From Oscillospiraceae bacterium (GTDB taxonomy: Bacteria; Bacillota; Clostridia; Oscillospirales; Oscillospiraceae), in assembly GCA_009785525.1 (NCBI GenBank), contig WQWC01000016.1, positions 1 to 40,877 on the forward strand: a DNA stretch of 40,877 bases, written 5' to 3'. The notes under the pieces were generated by a model. That model was not told where the DNA came from, made no database searches, and worked only from the letters and a program-made list of their open reading frames with translations. A program made the position numbers and the translations under genes. Below, in pieces: positions 23,055-31,896 of this stretch. Every line of letters begins with the position of its first letter. The stretch's first letter is position 1.

Positions 23055-23193
23055 TGCTGATTCGGTTCACCTTGTCTAAAAGGTGAAGCATGGAATGGGG
23101 TGAGATGCCCCGCGAGTAGGTCACTGTGAAGCCCGAAAGGGATAAGTCAGATACATGCCGAATCAGTACCGCACCTGCCTCCACCGGGTTGCG
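23055..23193 (+). promoter_or_regulatory. Cobalamin riboswitch
   Basis: The RNA closes with an 11-bp stem (23055-23065 with 23158-23168). Inside are the hairpin TTCACC/GGTGAA (23066-23087), the hairpin GGGG/CCCC (23097-23111) with a TGAGATG loop, the ACTGTGA segment (23123-23129), a GAAA-capped CCC/GGG hairpin (23132-23141), and AAGTCAGATACATGCC (23144-23159), which fits the B12 box apart from one missing base. A further hairpin with CGCA/TGCG ends (23170-23193) is in the place of P13. Its loop CTCCACC can pair with GGTGAG of the GGGG hairpin, as expected for the kissing loop. It controls the operon starting at 23473, and such elements shut expression off when cobalamin is bound. Confidence 0.88.
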
Positions 23194-23204
23194 AACTGTT
23201 TTTG

Positions 23205-23247
23205 AGCGTTCGTTTACCTATTTGCAGGTACGGGCGCTATTATTTTT
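23205..23247 (+). terminator. Riboswitch-controlled terminator with candidate antiterminator
   Basis: AGCGTTCGT (23205-23213) pairs with ACGGGCGCT (23230-23238), and ACCT pairs with AGGT inside; ATTATTTTT follows. CCGCACCTGC (23169-23178) can instead pair with GCAGGTACGG (23224-23233), nine of ten positions, which would break the terminator. This gives a plausible on/off switch. Confidence 0.7.
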
Positions 23248-23315
23248 GGCTTTATAGATTGGACATATATAAAGCAAACCTCCTGAACCATATCTAAAAA
23301 ATATTTCCCTACCCT

Positions 23316-23391
23316 GTGCAAATGCGGTGTCGCCGGATTGGGTCTCCGTCGGCACCGTACCCGGCACATACAAATTACCGCACTGAATCCG
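23316..23391 (+). other. Second structured leader segment before the transporter genes
   Basis: GGTGTCGCCGGA (23326-23337) pairs with TCCGTCGGCACC (23345-23356) at 11 of 12 positions, and GTGC/GCAC (23316-23319, 23364-23367) encloses it. TGCGGT (23323-23328) could instead pair with ACCGCA (23377-23382). No T run follows, so it is not a terminator. The rest of the 511-base gap 22962-23472 holds only the riboswitch and terminator; I see no gene in it. Confidence 0.5.
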
Positions 23392-23472
23392 GTGTTGTTG
23401 GATTCTGTAATTAATTAAAAGCAGTGAAAAATATCAATAAAAACATATAACATATCAAGGAGGAATTATCGA

Positions 23473-24663
23473 GTGAAGAAGAAGATTTTAGCAGTGCTAA
23501 CAGCATCTATCCTCGCCATAGCGCTACTCACGGCTTGCGCGGAGGGAGAACAAACTTCGCAGTCTGACACTACGCCTGCCGCAACTGCGCCTGGCACAAC
23601 ACAACCGGCAACAACAGAGCCGGCAGAAACTGAACCCGCGGAAACTGAGCCGGAAAGCAGGTTTATGGAGATTCGTTACGCCACTGGATTTTCGGTAGAG
23701 TACTTAGAGGATAATATTACAATAGTCACTGACGCGGAGAATCAGAGATTTCTGCTTGTGCCGAGAGGACAGGCTGTACCGTCCGGCTTCGATGACGATA
23801 TGATAGTGATTGAAACCCCAATACAACGGGCGGTATTTGGTTCTACCACACATGTTGGGATGATTGCCCCGTTCGATATCTGGGGAAATATAGCAGGTAT
23901 CGTCACCCCTCACGGACAGGTGCCGTATCTGGACGCGGACATTGACGCGTCGGGCTATGATATTCTGTATCTTGGCGGTTGGAGAGACCCGGATTACGAG
24001 CTTCTGATGCTTTCAAATCCTGATCTGGCGTTCGTATATACTGGCTCGTCGCCTCAAACTGAGCTGATAACTATGCTGGAAGAGCTGGGTATCCCATTTG
24101 CTGTCAATAACGAGTACATGGAACCGACATATCAGGGTCGCATGGAATGGATGCTGTTTTTCGCACCGTTCTTTGGGATAGACGAACAAGTTGTCAATTA
24201 TGTAGATAATCAGTTCGAGATGCTTGAGGAAATGTATGCGATAGTCGCGGGTGCAGAGCATCGGCCGAATGTCGCGTGGGGTTCAGTTTGGCAGGGTACC
24301 ATATGGGTATCGGGCGCGGATTCGTTTGTAGCGAATCAAGTGCGATCGGCCGGCGGCGAATGGATGTTTGATGTGGGCGGACAGATCAGTTTTGAGGAAT
24401 TTTACGTAGCGTTGGCAGAGGCGGATGTATTTATACTCGCAATGAACGAGCAATCTGTCCCGGATTACGAGTCGCTTTTAGCAATGGTGCCGATTATAGA
24501 AGATGCCCCGGTGATTGTTAACAGAAATGTGTGGCAGTTCCACGTTGGCTACTGGTATTTTACAGACCGGCTTGCCGGGCAGGTTTTGGATTTGGCCGCT
24601 ATCTTTCATCCCGATTTGTTTCCCAATCATGCGGTCTTTAACTATAACCCGCTTGCCGAATAA
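23473..24663 (+). CDS. btuF: Corrinoid-type ABC transporter substrate-binding lipoprotein
   Basis: The 396-residue protein is the extracellular capture subunit of the importer. It has a lipoprotein signal with lipobox LTAC (lipidated C22), then a Thr/Pro/Glu-rich spacer (about 28-62) of repeated TEPAE units, then a periplasmic-binding fold of the BtuF/FecB type with two lobes (GMIAPFDIWGN in the first, YILGGW-like and VAWGSVWQGTIWVSG in the second). The GTG start at 23473 follows AAGGAGG at good spacing. It is the first gene after the B12 riboswitch and is followed by the permease and ATPase. The riboswitch and cbiZ downstream argue for a corrinoid ligand rather than a ferric siderophore, but the sequence alone does not decide this. 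Confidence 0.85.
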   Translation: MKKKILAVLTASILAIALLTACAEGEQTSQSDTTPAATAPGTTQPATTEPAETEPAETEPESRFMEIRYATGFSVEYLEDNITIVTDAENQRFLLVPRGQAVPSGFDDDMIVIETPIQRAVFGSTTHVGMIAPFDIWGNIAGIVTPHGQVPYLDADIDASGYDILYLGGWRDPDYELLMLSNPDLAFVYTGSSPQTELITMLEELGIPFAVNNEYMEPTYQGRMEWMLFFAPFFGIDEQVVNYVDNQFEMLEEMYAIVAGAEHRPNVAWGSVWQGTIWVSGADSFVANQVRSAGGEWMFDVGGQISFEEFYVALAEADVFILAMNEQSVPDYESLLAMVPIIEDAPVIVNRNVWQFHVGYWYFTDRLAGQVLDLAAIFHPDLFPNHAVFNYNPLAE

Positions 24664-24701
24664 TCGCTAAAAGACTCCAGAGAAAGAAGGTGGCGTCAAT
24701 A

Positions 24702-25736
24702 ATGCAACCGAGTATTGAAACAGAGAGGATAGCCAGACGCAGGATTTTGTTTATCGTCCTTCTGCTGGGCGTGGCTGTGATCTTTTGCCTGAACATCGCC
24801 ATGGGCTCGGTAAATGTGCCGCTGCCGGATGTTGTCCGGACTTTATTCGGGCGCGAGATTGAAAGTTCGGTCCATGAATCCATCATAATGAGAATTCGCC
24901 TGCCGAGGACGTTAGCGACCTTGGCAGGCGGTGCATGCCTTGCGATTTCCGGCTTAATGCTGCAAATATTCTTTGGCAATCCGATTGTCGAGCCGTATGT
25001 GCTGGGCATTTCTTCCGGTTCTATCATGTTTGTCAGCATCGTTATGCTGGGCGGGGTTACGTTTGGATTCAATATACTGTCCCCATTGTTCATGTTTATC
25101 GGTTCATTGATAGGGGCGTTTATCGTCATGCTTGCGGTTGTGTTTGCCGCCGGTAAAGTAAAGAGCATTGTAACATTGCTTGTCATAGGCATAATGATAG
25201 GTTTTCTTGCCGGGTCTGTCAGAAGTATTTTAACTGCGTTTGCCGACCTTGAAACCGTTGGCAGGCTCACCTTATGGACGATGGGCAGTTTTTCCGGGTT
25301 TACATGGCAGCAAGTTAGGATACTCCTTGCCATAACAGGGGTTTTCTCATTGGCGGCCATCCTGATGTCCAAGCCGCTGAACGCGCTGCTGCTTGGCGAG
25401 AAATACGCTGTCAGCATGGGTGTTGGGATTCGTTTCTTCCGTATTGCCATCATCGTCATCGCAAGCGTGCTGACGGCGGCGTTGACAGCGTTTGCCGGGC
25501 CGATTTCATTTGTGGGATTAGCTGTGCCGCACATGATGCGGATGGGATTTAAGACGGCGGATAACCGAATCTTGCTGCCTGCGAGTATTCTTGGCGGGGC
25601 ACTTATGATGAGTCTTTGTGACCTTATCGCAAGAACGGTATTAGCGCCGCGTGAGCTTGCGATAGGTGCCATTACGGCATTGGTTGGCGCACCGCTGCTC
25701 ATCTTCATGCTGGTGAGGAGGAAAAACGTGTTATGA
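24702..25736 (+). CDS. btuC: BtuC/FecCD-family ABC transporter permease
   Basis: The 344-residue membrane protein has the many hydrophobic helices of the BtuCD type, with family signatures RLPRTLATLAGGACLAISG near residue 65 and FAGPISFVGLAVPHMMR near residue 270, the latter being the region that contacts the ATPase. I use the ATG at 24702, 9 bases after AAGGTGG, rather than the GTG four codons earlier. Its stop overlaps the start of the ATPase gene (ATGA), so translation is coupled. It forms the transmembrane channel of the corrinoid importer. Confidence 0.9.
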   Translation: MQPSIETERIARRRILFIVLLLGVAVIFCLNIAMGSVNVPLPDVVRTLFGREIESSVHESIIMRIRLPRTLATLAGGACLAISGLMLQIFFGNPIVEPYVLGISSGSIMFVSIVMLGGVTFGFNILSPLFMFIGSLIGAFIVMLAVVFAAGKVKSIVTLLVIGIMIGFLAGSVRSILTAFADLETVGRLTLWTMGSFSGFTWQQVRILLAITGVFSLAAILMSKPLNALLLGEKYAVSMGVGIRFFRIAIIVIASVLTAALTAFAGPISFVGLAVPHMMRMGFKTADNRILLPASILGGALMMSLCDLIARTVLAPRELAIGAITALVGAPLLIFMLVRRKNVL

Positions 25737-26929
25737 GTCAAGCATTAATGCGAACAGCGGATTTGAAAGTAGGTTATGGAAAACGCTGTGTTGTTGACGA
25801 GGTTGATATTGAAGCGCTGCGCGGAGGCATGGTATGCCTTTTAGGGCCGAACGGTTCAGGGAAGTCAACAATTCTCCGAACTTTATCGGGCATGTTGAGT
25901 CCTGTTGCGGGTGCGGTTTATATTGAGAATATCAACATACAATTGCTTCCGAAATCAAGCCTTGCAAGGCGGATGGCTGTTGTATTGACCGACAAGTTGC
26001 AGCCGGGGCTTTTGACCGCCTTTGAAATCGCCGCGATGGGCAGGCATCCATACACAGGCTTTTTCGGCAAACTGAAAGAACATGACCGTGAGGTTGTTAT
26101 GGATGCCCTCACAAGCGTCAGGGCGCAGGAACTGACGCACCGGTACTATAATGAATTGAGCGACGGCGAAAAGCAAAAAGTGATGATTGCCCGCGCGCTT
26201 GCGCAGGAACCGGAACTGATTGTACTAGATGAGCCGACCAGCCATTTGGATATCAGTCACCGCGCGGAAGTCATAGAAGTCCTGGCCAGATTGTGCAGTG
26301 AGAAAGGCATCACGATCATCATGGCGCTGCACGATATTGACCTTGCGCTGAAAGGCTGCAAAACTGTGCTGATGATAAAAAACGGAGAGATTATAGCCCA
26401 AGGCCCGCCGGAGCAAATCGTGCGGGAGGGCATCATTCAGGAGCTTTATGATATTTCAAGTGCCAGATATGACGATTTGCTGTGCAGCCTGGAGTTGGGC
26501 AGTTACTCGCAAAAAAGCGCCTTGTTCATTATTGGCGGCGCGGGCACCGGGATACCGGTGTTTCGTGCGCTGCGCAGGGCTGGTTTTGGGATGGATTGCG
26601 GCGTGTTGCATCAAAGCGATGTTGACGCGCATGTCGCGCGCGCACTTTGCAACCATATTGTGACGGAAGATGATTTTCAGGCGATATCTGATGAAAATTA
26701 TGCCGCGGCATGTAAGTTAATGCAGGGGCATGATGTCATCATTGACACAGGATTTCCGGCTGGTGCAACTAACGCAAGGAACATGGACTTACTTCTTCTG
26801 GCGCTGGAAAAAGGCAAAAAGGTCTATACATTACGAGCGAAGGATAGCGTCTATTCTCCTTACGGCAGGCAACCTATATATTGCAATGCCGTGCCGGAGC
26901 TTATAACGACCCTTGGAGATTCGCGCTAG
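25733..26929 (+). CDS. btuD: BtuD-like ABC ATPase with extra C-terminal domain
   Basis: The first 255 residues are an importer ATPase: Walker A GPNGSGKST (38-46), signature LSDGEKQK (142-149), Walker B LIVLDEP (162-168) and the switch His in ALHDID. The protein then continues for about 140 residues, where FecC/BtuC-type ATPases normally end. The extension starts SALFIIGGAGTGIPVFRALR (263-282), a glycine-rich loop as in Rossmann folds, and later has VIIDTGFPAG and a lysine-rich strand. I do not recognise the extension. It could bind a nucleotide or corrinoid, or regulate the pump. The coding frame is continuous, so it is a true fusion. Confidence 0.88.
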   Translation: MSQALMRTADLKVGYGKRCVVDEVDIEALRGGMVCLLGPNGSGKSTILRTLSGMLSPVAGAVYIENINIQLLPKSSLARRMAVVLTDKLQPGLLTAFEIAAMGRHPYTGFFGKLKEHDREVVMDALTSVRAQELTHRYYNELSDGEKQKVMIARALAQEPELIVLDEPTSHLDISHRAEVIEVLARLCSEKGITIIMALHDIDLALKGCKTVLMIKNGEIIAQGPPEQIVREGIIQELYDISSARYDDLLCSLELGSYSQKSALFIIGGAGTGIPVFRALRRAGFGMDCGVLHQSDVDAHVARALCNHIVTEDDFQAISDENYAAACKLMQGHDVIIDTGFPAGATNARNMDLLLLALEKGKKVYTLRAKDSVYSPYGRQPIYCNAVPELITTLGDSR

Positions 26930-26958
26930 GGGGACTGCATCTGTGAGGTTATATATAA

Positions 26959-27948
26959 ATGTTAAAGTTGACTAATATCTCCCACCACCCAATGGACAGA
27001 GCAAAATTCGACAATGATTCCGGCAAACCGTCAGATTTTTTGCGCCGTAATGCCTTAGATGGATTTGAAGTCATGCAGTGCGGTGCGGATGAGATGGCGT
27101 GGTATCCGCCGGACAGCGTGATTGGTGTCCATATGCGCTACTGGCCGGTGTGTATAGACTTCTTCCGTGGTGACGTTACTGCGCTGTGCCAGGCGTTCGG
27201 CACTGACGATGTTTGGCAGCGGTATTACGGCGCGAGAACGCGTGATGAGTTCGTGTTGAAATATCGGGAAGGTCTTCGTGCGGCGGAAGACGCTGGGGCG
27301 CAGTATGCGGTGTTCCACGCCTCGCACACTTCACTCTCGGAGATTTTTACGAACGTGTTCAGCGCTGACTCCGGTGAAGTAATAGACGAATTTATTGCGC
27401 TTATAAACGATGTGCTGGACGGCTTTACATGTGATATGACACTGCTGTTTGAAAATCTGTGGTATCCGGGGATTACGCTGCTTGATGAGTCACTCGCGTT
27501 GAAGATGATGGAAGAGGTCCACCACCCCAATAAAGGCTTTATGCTGGATATCGGGCATATGATGATTACCAATCCGGCGCTGAGTTCTTACGTTGAGGCG
27601 GCGGAATACATAGCGTCGATTTTACGTGACAGACCCGCGATGCTTTCATATATCAAAGGTATCCACCTAAACGGTGCGCTGACGGGCAAGTATTTGCAAG
27701 CTGTCATGCAGGGCGAGGGTCTGCGTGATATAGAGGGCAGCTTTTGGGAGCGGTACGCTAATGCCTATAATCACGTCTCGCGTATCGACGCTCATGTGCC
27801 TTTTGCCGATGCGTCGATACAAACAGTGCTTGAACTTGTAAACCCTGATTATCTTGTGTTTGAGCTAATATCAGAGGATTTGCCCGAGTTAGAGAGATAC
27901 ATTGCTGAGCAACAGAAATTTTGTGGTTTTATAGAGGGGATTGACTGA
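26959..27948 (+). CDS. Xylose-isomerase-like TIM-barrel protein in the B12 operon
   Basis: This 329-residue protein resembles the sugar phosphate isomerase/epimerase (AP endonuclease 2-type) TIM barrel. Candidate metal ligands occur in the expected order: H125-like FHASHTS, E in LLFENLW, D and H in MLDIGHMM, H in IKGIHLNG, and E near the end (LVFELIS). The usual substrates are sugars or small acids, and none fits a known B12 step. It lies 29 bases after the ATPase gene and 1 base before the ChlI-like gene, so it belongs to the operon. It is the second member of this broad fold in the window, the other being fused to the acyl-CoA synthetase. Its role here is unknown. Confidence 0.75.
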   Translation: MLKLTNISHHPMDRAKFDNDSGKPSDFLRRNALDGFEVMQCGADEMAWYPPDSVIGVHMRYWPVCIDFFRGDVTALCQAFGTDDVWQRYYGARTRDEFVLKYREGLRAAEDAGAQYAVFHASHTSLSEIFTNVFSADSGEVIDEFIALINDVLDGFTCDMTLLFENLWYPGITLLDESLALKMMEEVHHPNKGFMLDIGHMMITNPALSSYVEAAEYIASILRDRPAMLSYIKGIHLNGALTGKYLQAVMQGEGLRDIEGSFWERYANAYNHVSRIDAHVPFADASIQTVLELVNPDYLVFELISEDLPELERYIAEQQKFCGFIEGID

Positions 27949-27949
27949 G

Positions 27950-28969
27950 ATGGAACAAGCGAGAAAAGGCTATTGCTTCACCGCGATAGTCGGGCAGGAC
28001 GACATGAAAACCGCACTGATATTAAACGTGATAAACCCAAATCTGGGCGGCGTGTTGATACGCGGTGAAAAAGGCACGGCAAAATCAACAGCGGTACGCG
28101 CCTTGGCAGAGCTATTACCAGAGCGGGTGCAGGTCGCAGACTGCCGCTTTGGCTGTGCGCCGAACGACAAGGCACACATGTGCGGCGAGTGCCTTGAAAA
28201 GCTTACTAATCACAAGACACTGGAGCAGTCGCTCGCAAAGATGAAAGTCGTTGACCTGCCGGTGAGCGCAACTGAGGACAGAGTTGTCGGCACGCTTGAT
28301 ATGGAACACGCGATCAAAACCGGCGAAAAGAAGTTCGAGACCGGGATACTCGCAGGCGCAAATAGGAATATCCTATATGTGGACGAAGTAAATCTACTTG
28401 ATGACCACGTGGTAGATGTCTTGCTAGACTCCGCCGCGATGGGTGTCAACACAGTCGAGCGCGAGGGCGTTTCGTATACGCATCCCGCCAGGTTTATTTT
28501 AGTCGGGACAATGAACCCCGAAGAGGGTGACTTGCGTCCACAGCTTATTGACCGCTTCGCGCTGTCAGTAACGGTAATCGGCGAAAGAGACGCAGAAAAA
28601 CGCGTGCTCGTGATGGAAAACAGGCTGAAATATGAAGACGAGCCGGAGAAATTCTTTGAGGATTTTGAACCGATGCAACAGGCACTGCGCGACAGGATTA
28701 AAACTGCGGAGGGTCTTTTAGGTCAGGTTACATACTCAAGCAGAATACTCGAAAAAATTGCGAAAATATGCATTGCATTGGACGTGGATGGGCACAGGGC
28801 GGACATTGTAATGCTCAAGACCGCTATGACGCTTGCCGCCTATAGTGGGAGGACTGAGGTCACCGAAGAGGATGTTATGGAGGCGGCAAAGCTCACCTTG
28901 CCGCATAGGATGCGCAGAAATCCGTTTGAGGACGCCGTGCTGGATCTGTCGCAGATAGAGGGCATTTAA
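27950..28969 (+). CDS. bchI: Magnesium chelatase subunit I-like AAA+ ATPase
   Basis: The 339-residue protein is an AAA+ motor of the ChlI/BchI family. Walker A is GEKGTAKST (39-47), Walker [12 protein letters not shown], and the sensor region [18 protein letters not shown] is typical. Four cysteines (C65, C69, C78, C81) lie in a short insertion after the first helix and could bind a metal or iron-sulphur cluster. Such insertions occur in ChlI relatives of anaerobes. In chelatases this subunit powers insertion of a metal by the large CobN/ChlH-type subunit, together with a ChlD-type partner; both partners are in this operon. The ATG at 27950 follows GAGGGG. No bacteriochlorophyll genes are present, so the substrate is more likely a corrinoid. 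Confidence 0.9.
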   Translation: MEQARKGYCFTAIVGQDDMKTALILNVINPNLGGVLIRGEKGTAKSTAVRALAELLPERVQVADCRFGCAPNDKAHMCGECLEKLTNHKTLEQSLAKMKVVDLPVSATEDRVVGTLDMEHAIKTGEKKFETGILAGANRNILYVDEVNLLDDHVVDVLLDSAAMGVNTVEREGVSYTHPARFILVGTMNPEEGDLRPQLIDRFALSVTVIGERDAEKRVLVMENRLKYEDEPEKFFEDFEPMQQALRDRIKTAEGLLGQVTYSSRILEKIAKICIALDVDGHRADIVMLKTAMTLAAYSGRTEVTEEDVMEAAKLTLPHRMRRNPFEDAVLDLSQIEGI

Positions 28970-28972
28970 AAC

Positions 28973-29980
28973 GTGGCTACGGACAATTCGCGGCGATTAC
29001 TGGTGCTGTGGGCAACGGGACGCTGTAATTTGCAATGTCAGTATTGTTATGCCGATAGGGTCAGTGAGGCTGACATGGATTTCAACACCGCAAAGCGCGC
29101 AATTGATTTGCTGTCCGATAAACCGTTGAAGATACAGTTTGCCGGCGGTGAGCCGCTCTTAAATGTGCCGCTTATTGAGCAAATTCTTGACTATGCGAGC
29201 GAAAAATTCAAGGGTGTGCAGTTTTCCATCCAAACCAACGGCACATTGCTGGACGATGACGTTATCAGATTGCTCAAACGACACGAAGTTGCTATCGGCG
29301 TCAGTCTGGATGGAAAACTTGAAACGAATGAGCGATCCAGAGGTGGCACGCAGGGTGCGGTAAACGGGATACGGCTGTTACGGGAGCACGGCGTGACAAT
29401 CAACATTAATACAGTGGTCAGTGCGGCGAATGTCAGTAAGCTGCGTGATATGGTAGATTTAGCGTTATACTTTGGAAATGTTCACGGCATTGGACTTGAC
29501 TTGTTGAGGAACTCAGGCCGTGCGGCGGCACTTGGTTCTGAGGTAAGCGCCGCCAACGGCGAGATTTTGCGTGATGAATTAAGGGCGCTTTACGAATATC
29601 TGAAGAAAACAAATGCCGCCTCTCCGCGTAAAATTGTGATTCGCGAGTTTGAAAAGGCGCGGGCCTTGTTAAGAAACAAAACACCAGGCGAGGATTACTG
29701 TTACGCGGCGCAGGGCAACTCGTATGTCGTATTGCCGTCCGGGGATTGTTATCCATGCGGCGGATTGGCGCATGACTCAAAATACTTTATGGGTAATGTA
29801 TACTCTAAAATCAAGCCTCTTGCAATCCGTTGCGGAAGACCGGCAGAATGCGCGGATTGCCGGTATGCCGTGATTTGCCCCGGTGGATGTCCGGCCCGTG
29901 GACTGCTCAGCGGCGGTTTTGACAGGCTGGATTGTGTAATGAAAAAGACCACGTTTGAACTGCTTGAGGAGGATATATAG
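28973..29980 (+). CDS. Radical SAM/SPASM protein between the chelatase ATPases
   Basis: The 335-residue protein has the radical SAM motif C18-x3-C22-x2-C25 (CNLQCQYC), the GGEPL motif, and a C-terminal SPASM-like region with several cysteines (DCYPCGG, then CADCRYAVICPGGCPARG) that could hold extra iron-sulphur clusters. The group includes peptide-modifying and sulfatase-maturing enzymes. No precursor peptide gene is obvious beside it. The GTG at 28973 is 3 bases after the ChlI-like gene and the next gene begins 3 bases after it, so all three are tightly coupled. Its place between the two chelatase ATPases suggests it acts on the same tetrapyrrole or modifies one of the chelatase proteins. 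That is an inference only. Confidence 0.88.
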   Translation: MATDNSRRLLVLWATGRCNLQCQYCYADRVSEADMDFNTAKRAIDLLSDKPLKIQFAGGEPLLNVPLIEQILDYASEKFKGVQFSIQTNGTLLDDDVIRLLKRHEVAIGVSLDGKLETNERSRGGTQGAVNGIRLLREHGVTININTVVSAANVSKLRDMVDLALYFGNVHGIGLDLLRNSGRAAALGSEVSAANGEILRDELRALYEYLKKTNAASPRKIVIREFEKARALLRNKTPGEDYCYAAQGNSYVVLPSGDCYPCGGLAHDSKYFMGNVYSKIKPLAIRCGRPAECADCRYAVICPGGCPARGLLSGGFDRLDCVMKKTTFELLEEDI

Positions 29981-29983
29981 ATA

Positions 29984-31876
29984 GTGACGAGAACGGTGTT
30001 CCCCTTCGCAGCGGTGCTGGGGCAGGAGAAAATCAAGAACGCGCTGATATGGAATCTAATTAATCCGCGTATAGGCGGCGTTTTGATTAGCGGCGAAAAA
30101 GGCACGGCGAAATCGACGCTGATACGTGGCGCGGCAGAGCTTGGCGACATGAAAATAATCGAATTGCCGCTTAACGTCACAGAAGACAGACTTGTTGGCT
30201 CAATCGACTTAAAACAGGCGCTGCAAAACGGGCGGCGCGAGCTGGAGCCGGGCATCCTCAAAGATGCTGACGGGAACATACTCTACGTTGACGAAGTCAA
30301 TCTGCTCAGCGACCACATCGTAAACGCACTGTTGGAGGTCGCGTCCAGCGGCGTCAATACCATCGAGCGCGAGGGGATATCGCATTCGCACCCCAGCCGG
30401 TTTGTTTTGATAGGCAGCATGAATCAAGAGGAAGGCAAGCTGCGTCCGCAATTTCTTGACCGCTTTGGCCTGTACGTTGAGGTTGAAGGAGAGAAAGACT
30501 TAATCACGCGCGTTGAGATTATGAAGCGCCGCGTCGCATTCGAGGGTGACCCTTTGGGCTTTATTGAAAATTGTGCAGACGAAACGCGGGATTTGACCGC
30601 CAGAATCAGTGCAGCCAGAATAAGGCTGCCGGAAGTCGAGGTCACGTCCAACGCGCATCGGTTCGCCGCGACGCTTGCGCAGGGCGTCCATAGCGCGGGT
30701 CATCGCGGAGAGCTTGCGCTTATAGAAACGGCAAAGGCTATCGCCGCGTTTGACGGCAGGCATATGCTAAATATAGATGACATCAAACAAGCGGCGGAGT
30801 ATGCCCTGCCTCATAGAGCGCAAGAGCCGCCTCCAGACGATTTCTATGAAGAGCCGCCGGAAGAATCTCCGGAGGAAGAGCAGACCGAACAAGAGTCTCC
30901 TGAGCAAGATGAAGATCCTCCGCCTCCACCGGAGGCGCAAGAAGCGCAACAGCCGCCAGATATAACTCCGCCCGAAAGGGATGATGCAGACAATGCGGAC
31001 ACTTCTAACAATGAAGATGAGGACGATATCCAAGAAGCGGGGGACGCGTTCGTCATTCCGCGTTGGATTGACCCGCATGTCACACGGCAGATAAACAAGG
31101 GTTCCGGCAGACGAAATCTTGTCCGCAGCGGGACTAATCAAGGCCGGTATGTCAATCACCGGATGGCGGGCAGTGAGCGTGTGAGCGACTTGGCGTTTGA
31201 CGCAACAGTCCGCGCCGCCGCGCCGTTTCAGAGCATACGCGATAAGGCCGGACGCGCCATCGCTATTGAGGGTGATGATCTGCGTGTCAAAATACGTGAG
31301 AAGCGGACGGGCGGGAGTATCCTGTTTGTCGTGGACGCCAGCGCGTCTATGGGTGCGAATAAGCGCATGAAAGAGGTTAAGGCCGCGATTTTGTCAATGT
31401 TGAACGTATCGTACCAAAAGCGCGACAAGGTCGGGCTGATAGCGTTTCGCAAGGACAGCGCGGAGCTGCTTTTAGGCATCACTCGCTCTGTCGATCTGGC
31501 GCAGAAGAAACTCGCGCAGTTGCCGACAGGCGGCAAAACGCCGCTGTCAAAGGGGCTGGACTTGGCGTATGAAGTCATTATGGGCCTGAGGATGAAAGAG
31601 CCCGACGCGGTCCCGACATTAGTTCTAATCTCAGACGGGAGAGCAAGCGGGAAAAAGGCGCCAGGCAGCAATCCGTTTGGCGAGGCGCTGAAATCAGCCG
31701 AACGCATCGGCAACCAAGGTATCCATACGATCATTTTAGACACAGAAAATGACTTCATAAAATTCCATCTTTGCCAAAAGCTGAATGAAAAACTGCGCGG
31801 AACGCTGCTCACGATGGAGGATATGAAAGCAGATGGCATCGTGGAAGCAATCGCGGCGACACGGCGCGCGACATAA
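29984..31876 (+). CDS. bchD: Magnesium/cobalt chelatase subunit D-like AAA+/VWA protein
   Basis: The 630-residue protein has an N-terminal AAA+ domain, a proline- and acid-rich linker (about 280-345, many PEE and PPP runs), and a C-terminal von Willebrand A domain with the metal-adhesion motif DASAS (about residue 450), a conserved Thr in TGGKTPLS, and SDGRAS. In typical ChlD proteins the Walker motifs are degenerate, but here Walker A (GEKGTAKST) and Walker B ([11 protein letters not shown]) are both intact, so this subunit may hydrolyse ATP itself. It links the ChlI motor to the large CobN subunit in a chelatase. The GTG start follows AGGAGG. Confidence 0.9.
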   Translation: MTRTVFPFAAVLGQEKIKNALIWNLINPRIGGVLISGEKGTAKSTLIRGAAELGDMKIIELPLNVTEDRLVGSIDLKQALQNGRRELEPGILKDADGNILYVDEVNLLSDHIVNALLEVASSGVNTIEREGISHSHPSRFVLIGSMNQEEGKLRPQFLDRFGLYVEVEGEKDLITRVEIMKRRVAFEGDPLGFIENCADETRDLTARISAARIRLPEVEVTSNAHRFAATLAQGVHSAGHRGELALIETAKAIAAFDGRHMLNIDDIKQAAEYALPHRAQEPPPDDFYEEPPEESPEEEQTEQESPEQDEDPPPPPEAQEAQQPPDITPPERDDADNADTSNNEDEDDIQEAGDAFVIPRWIDPHVTRQINKGSGRRNLVRSGTNQGRYVNHRMAGSERVSDLAFDATVRAAAPFQSIRDKAGRAIAIEGDDLRVKIREKRTGGSILFVVDASASMGANKRMKEVKAAILSMLNVSYQKRDKVGLIAFRKDSAELLLGITRSVDLAQKKLAQLPTGGKTPLSKGLDLAYEVIMGLRMKEPDAVPTLVLISDGRASGKKAPGSNPFGEALKSAERIGNQGIHTIILDTENDFIKFHLCQKLNEKLRGTLLTMEDMKADGIVEAIAATRRAT

Positions 31877-31896
31877 ATAAAAAGGGGGAAGATACT

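Noticed and set aside
24638-25741. Open frame of 367 codons antisense to the permease gene
   Set aside because: Its composition (many Ile, Met, Pro, Ser) mirrors the hydrophobic codons of the permease on the other strand, and no ribosome binding site is present.
23473-26929. Ferric siderophore transporter
   Set aside because: The family also serves siderophores, but the B12 riboswitch and corrinoid genes in the same unit make a corrinoid ligand more likely; not fully excluded.
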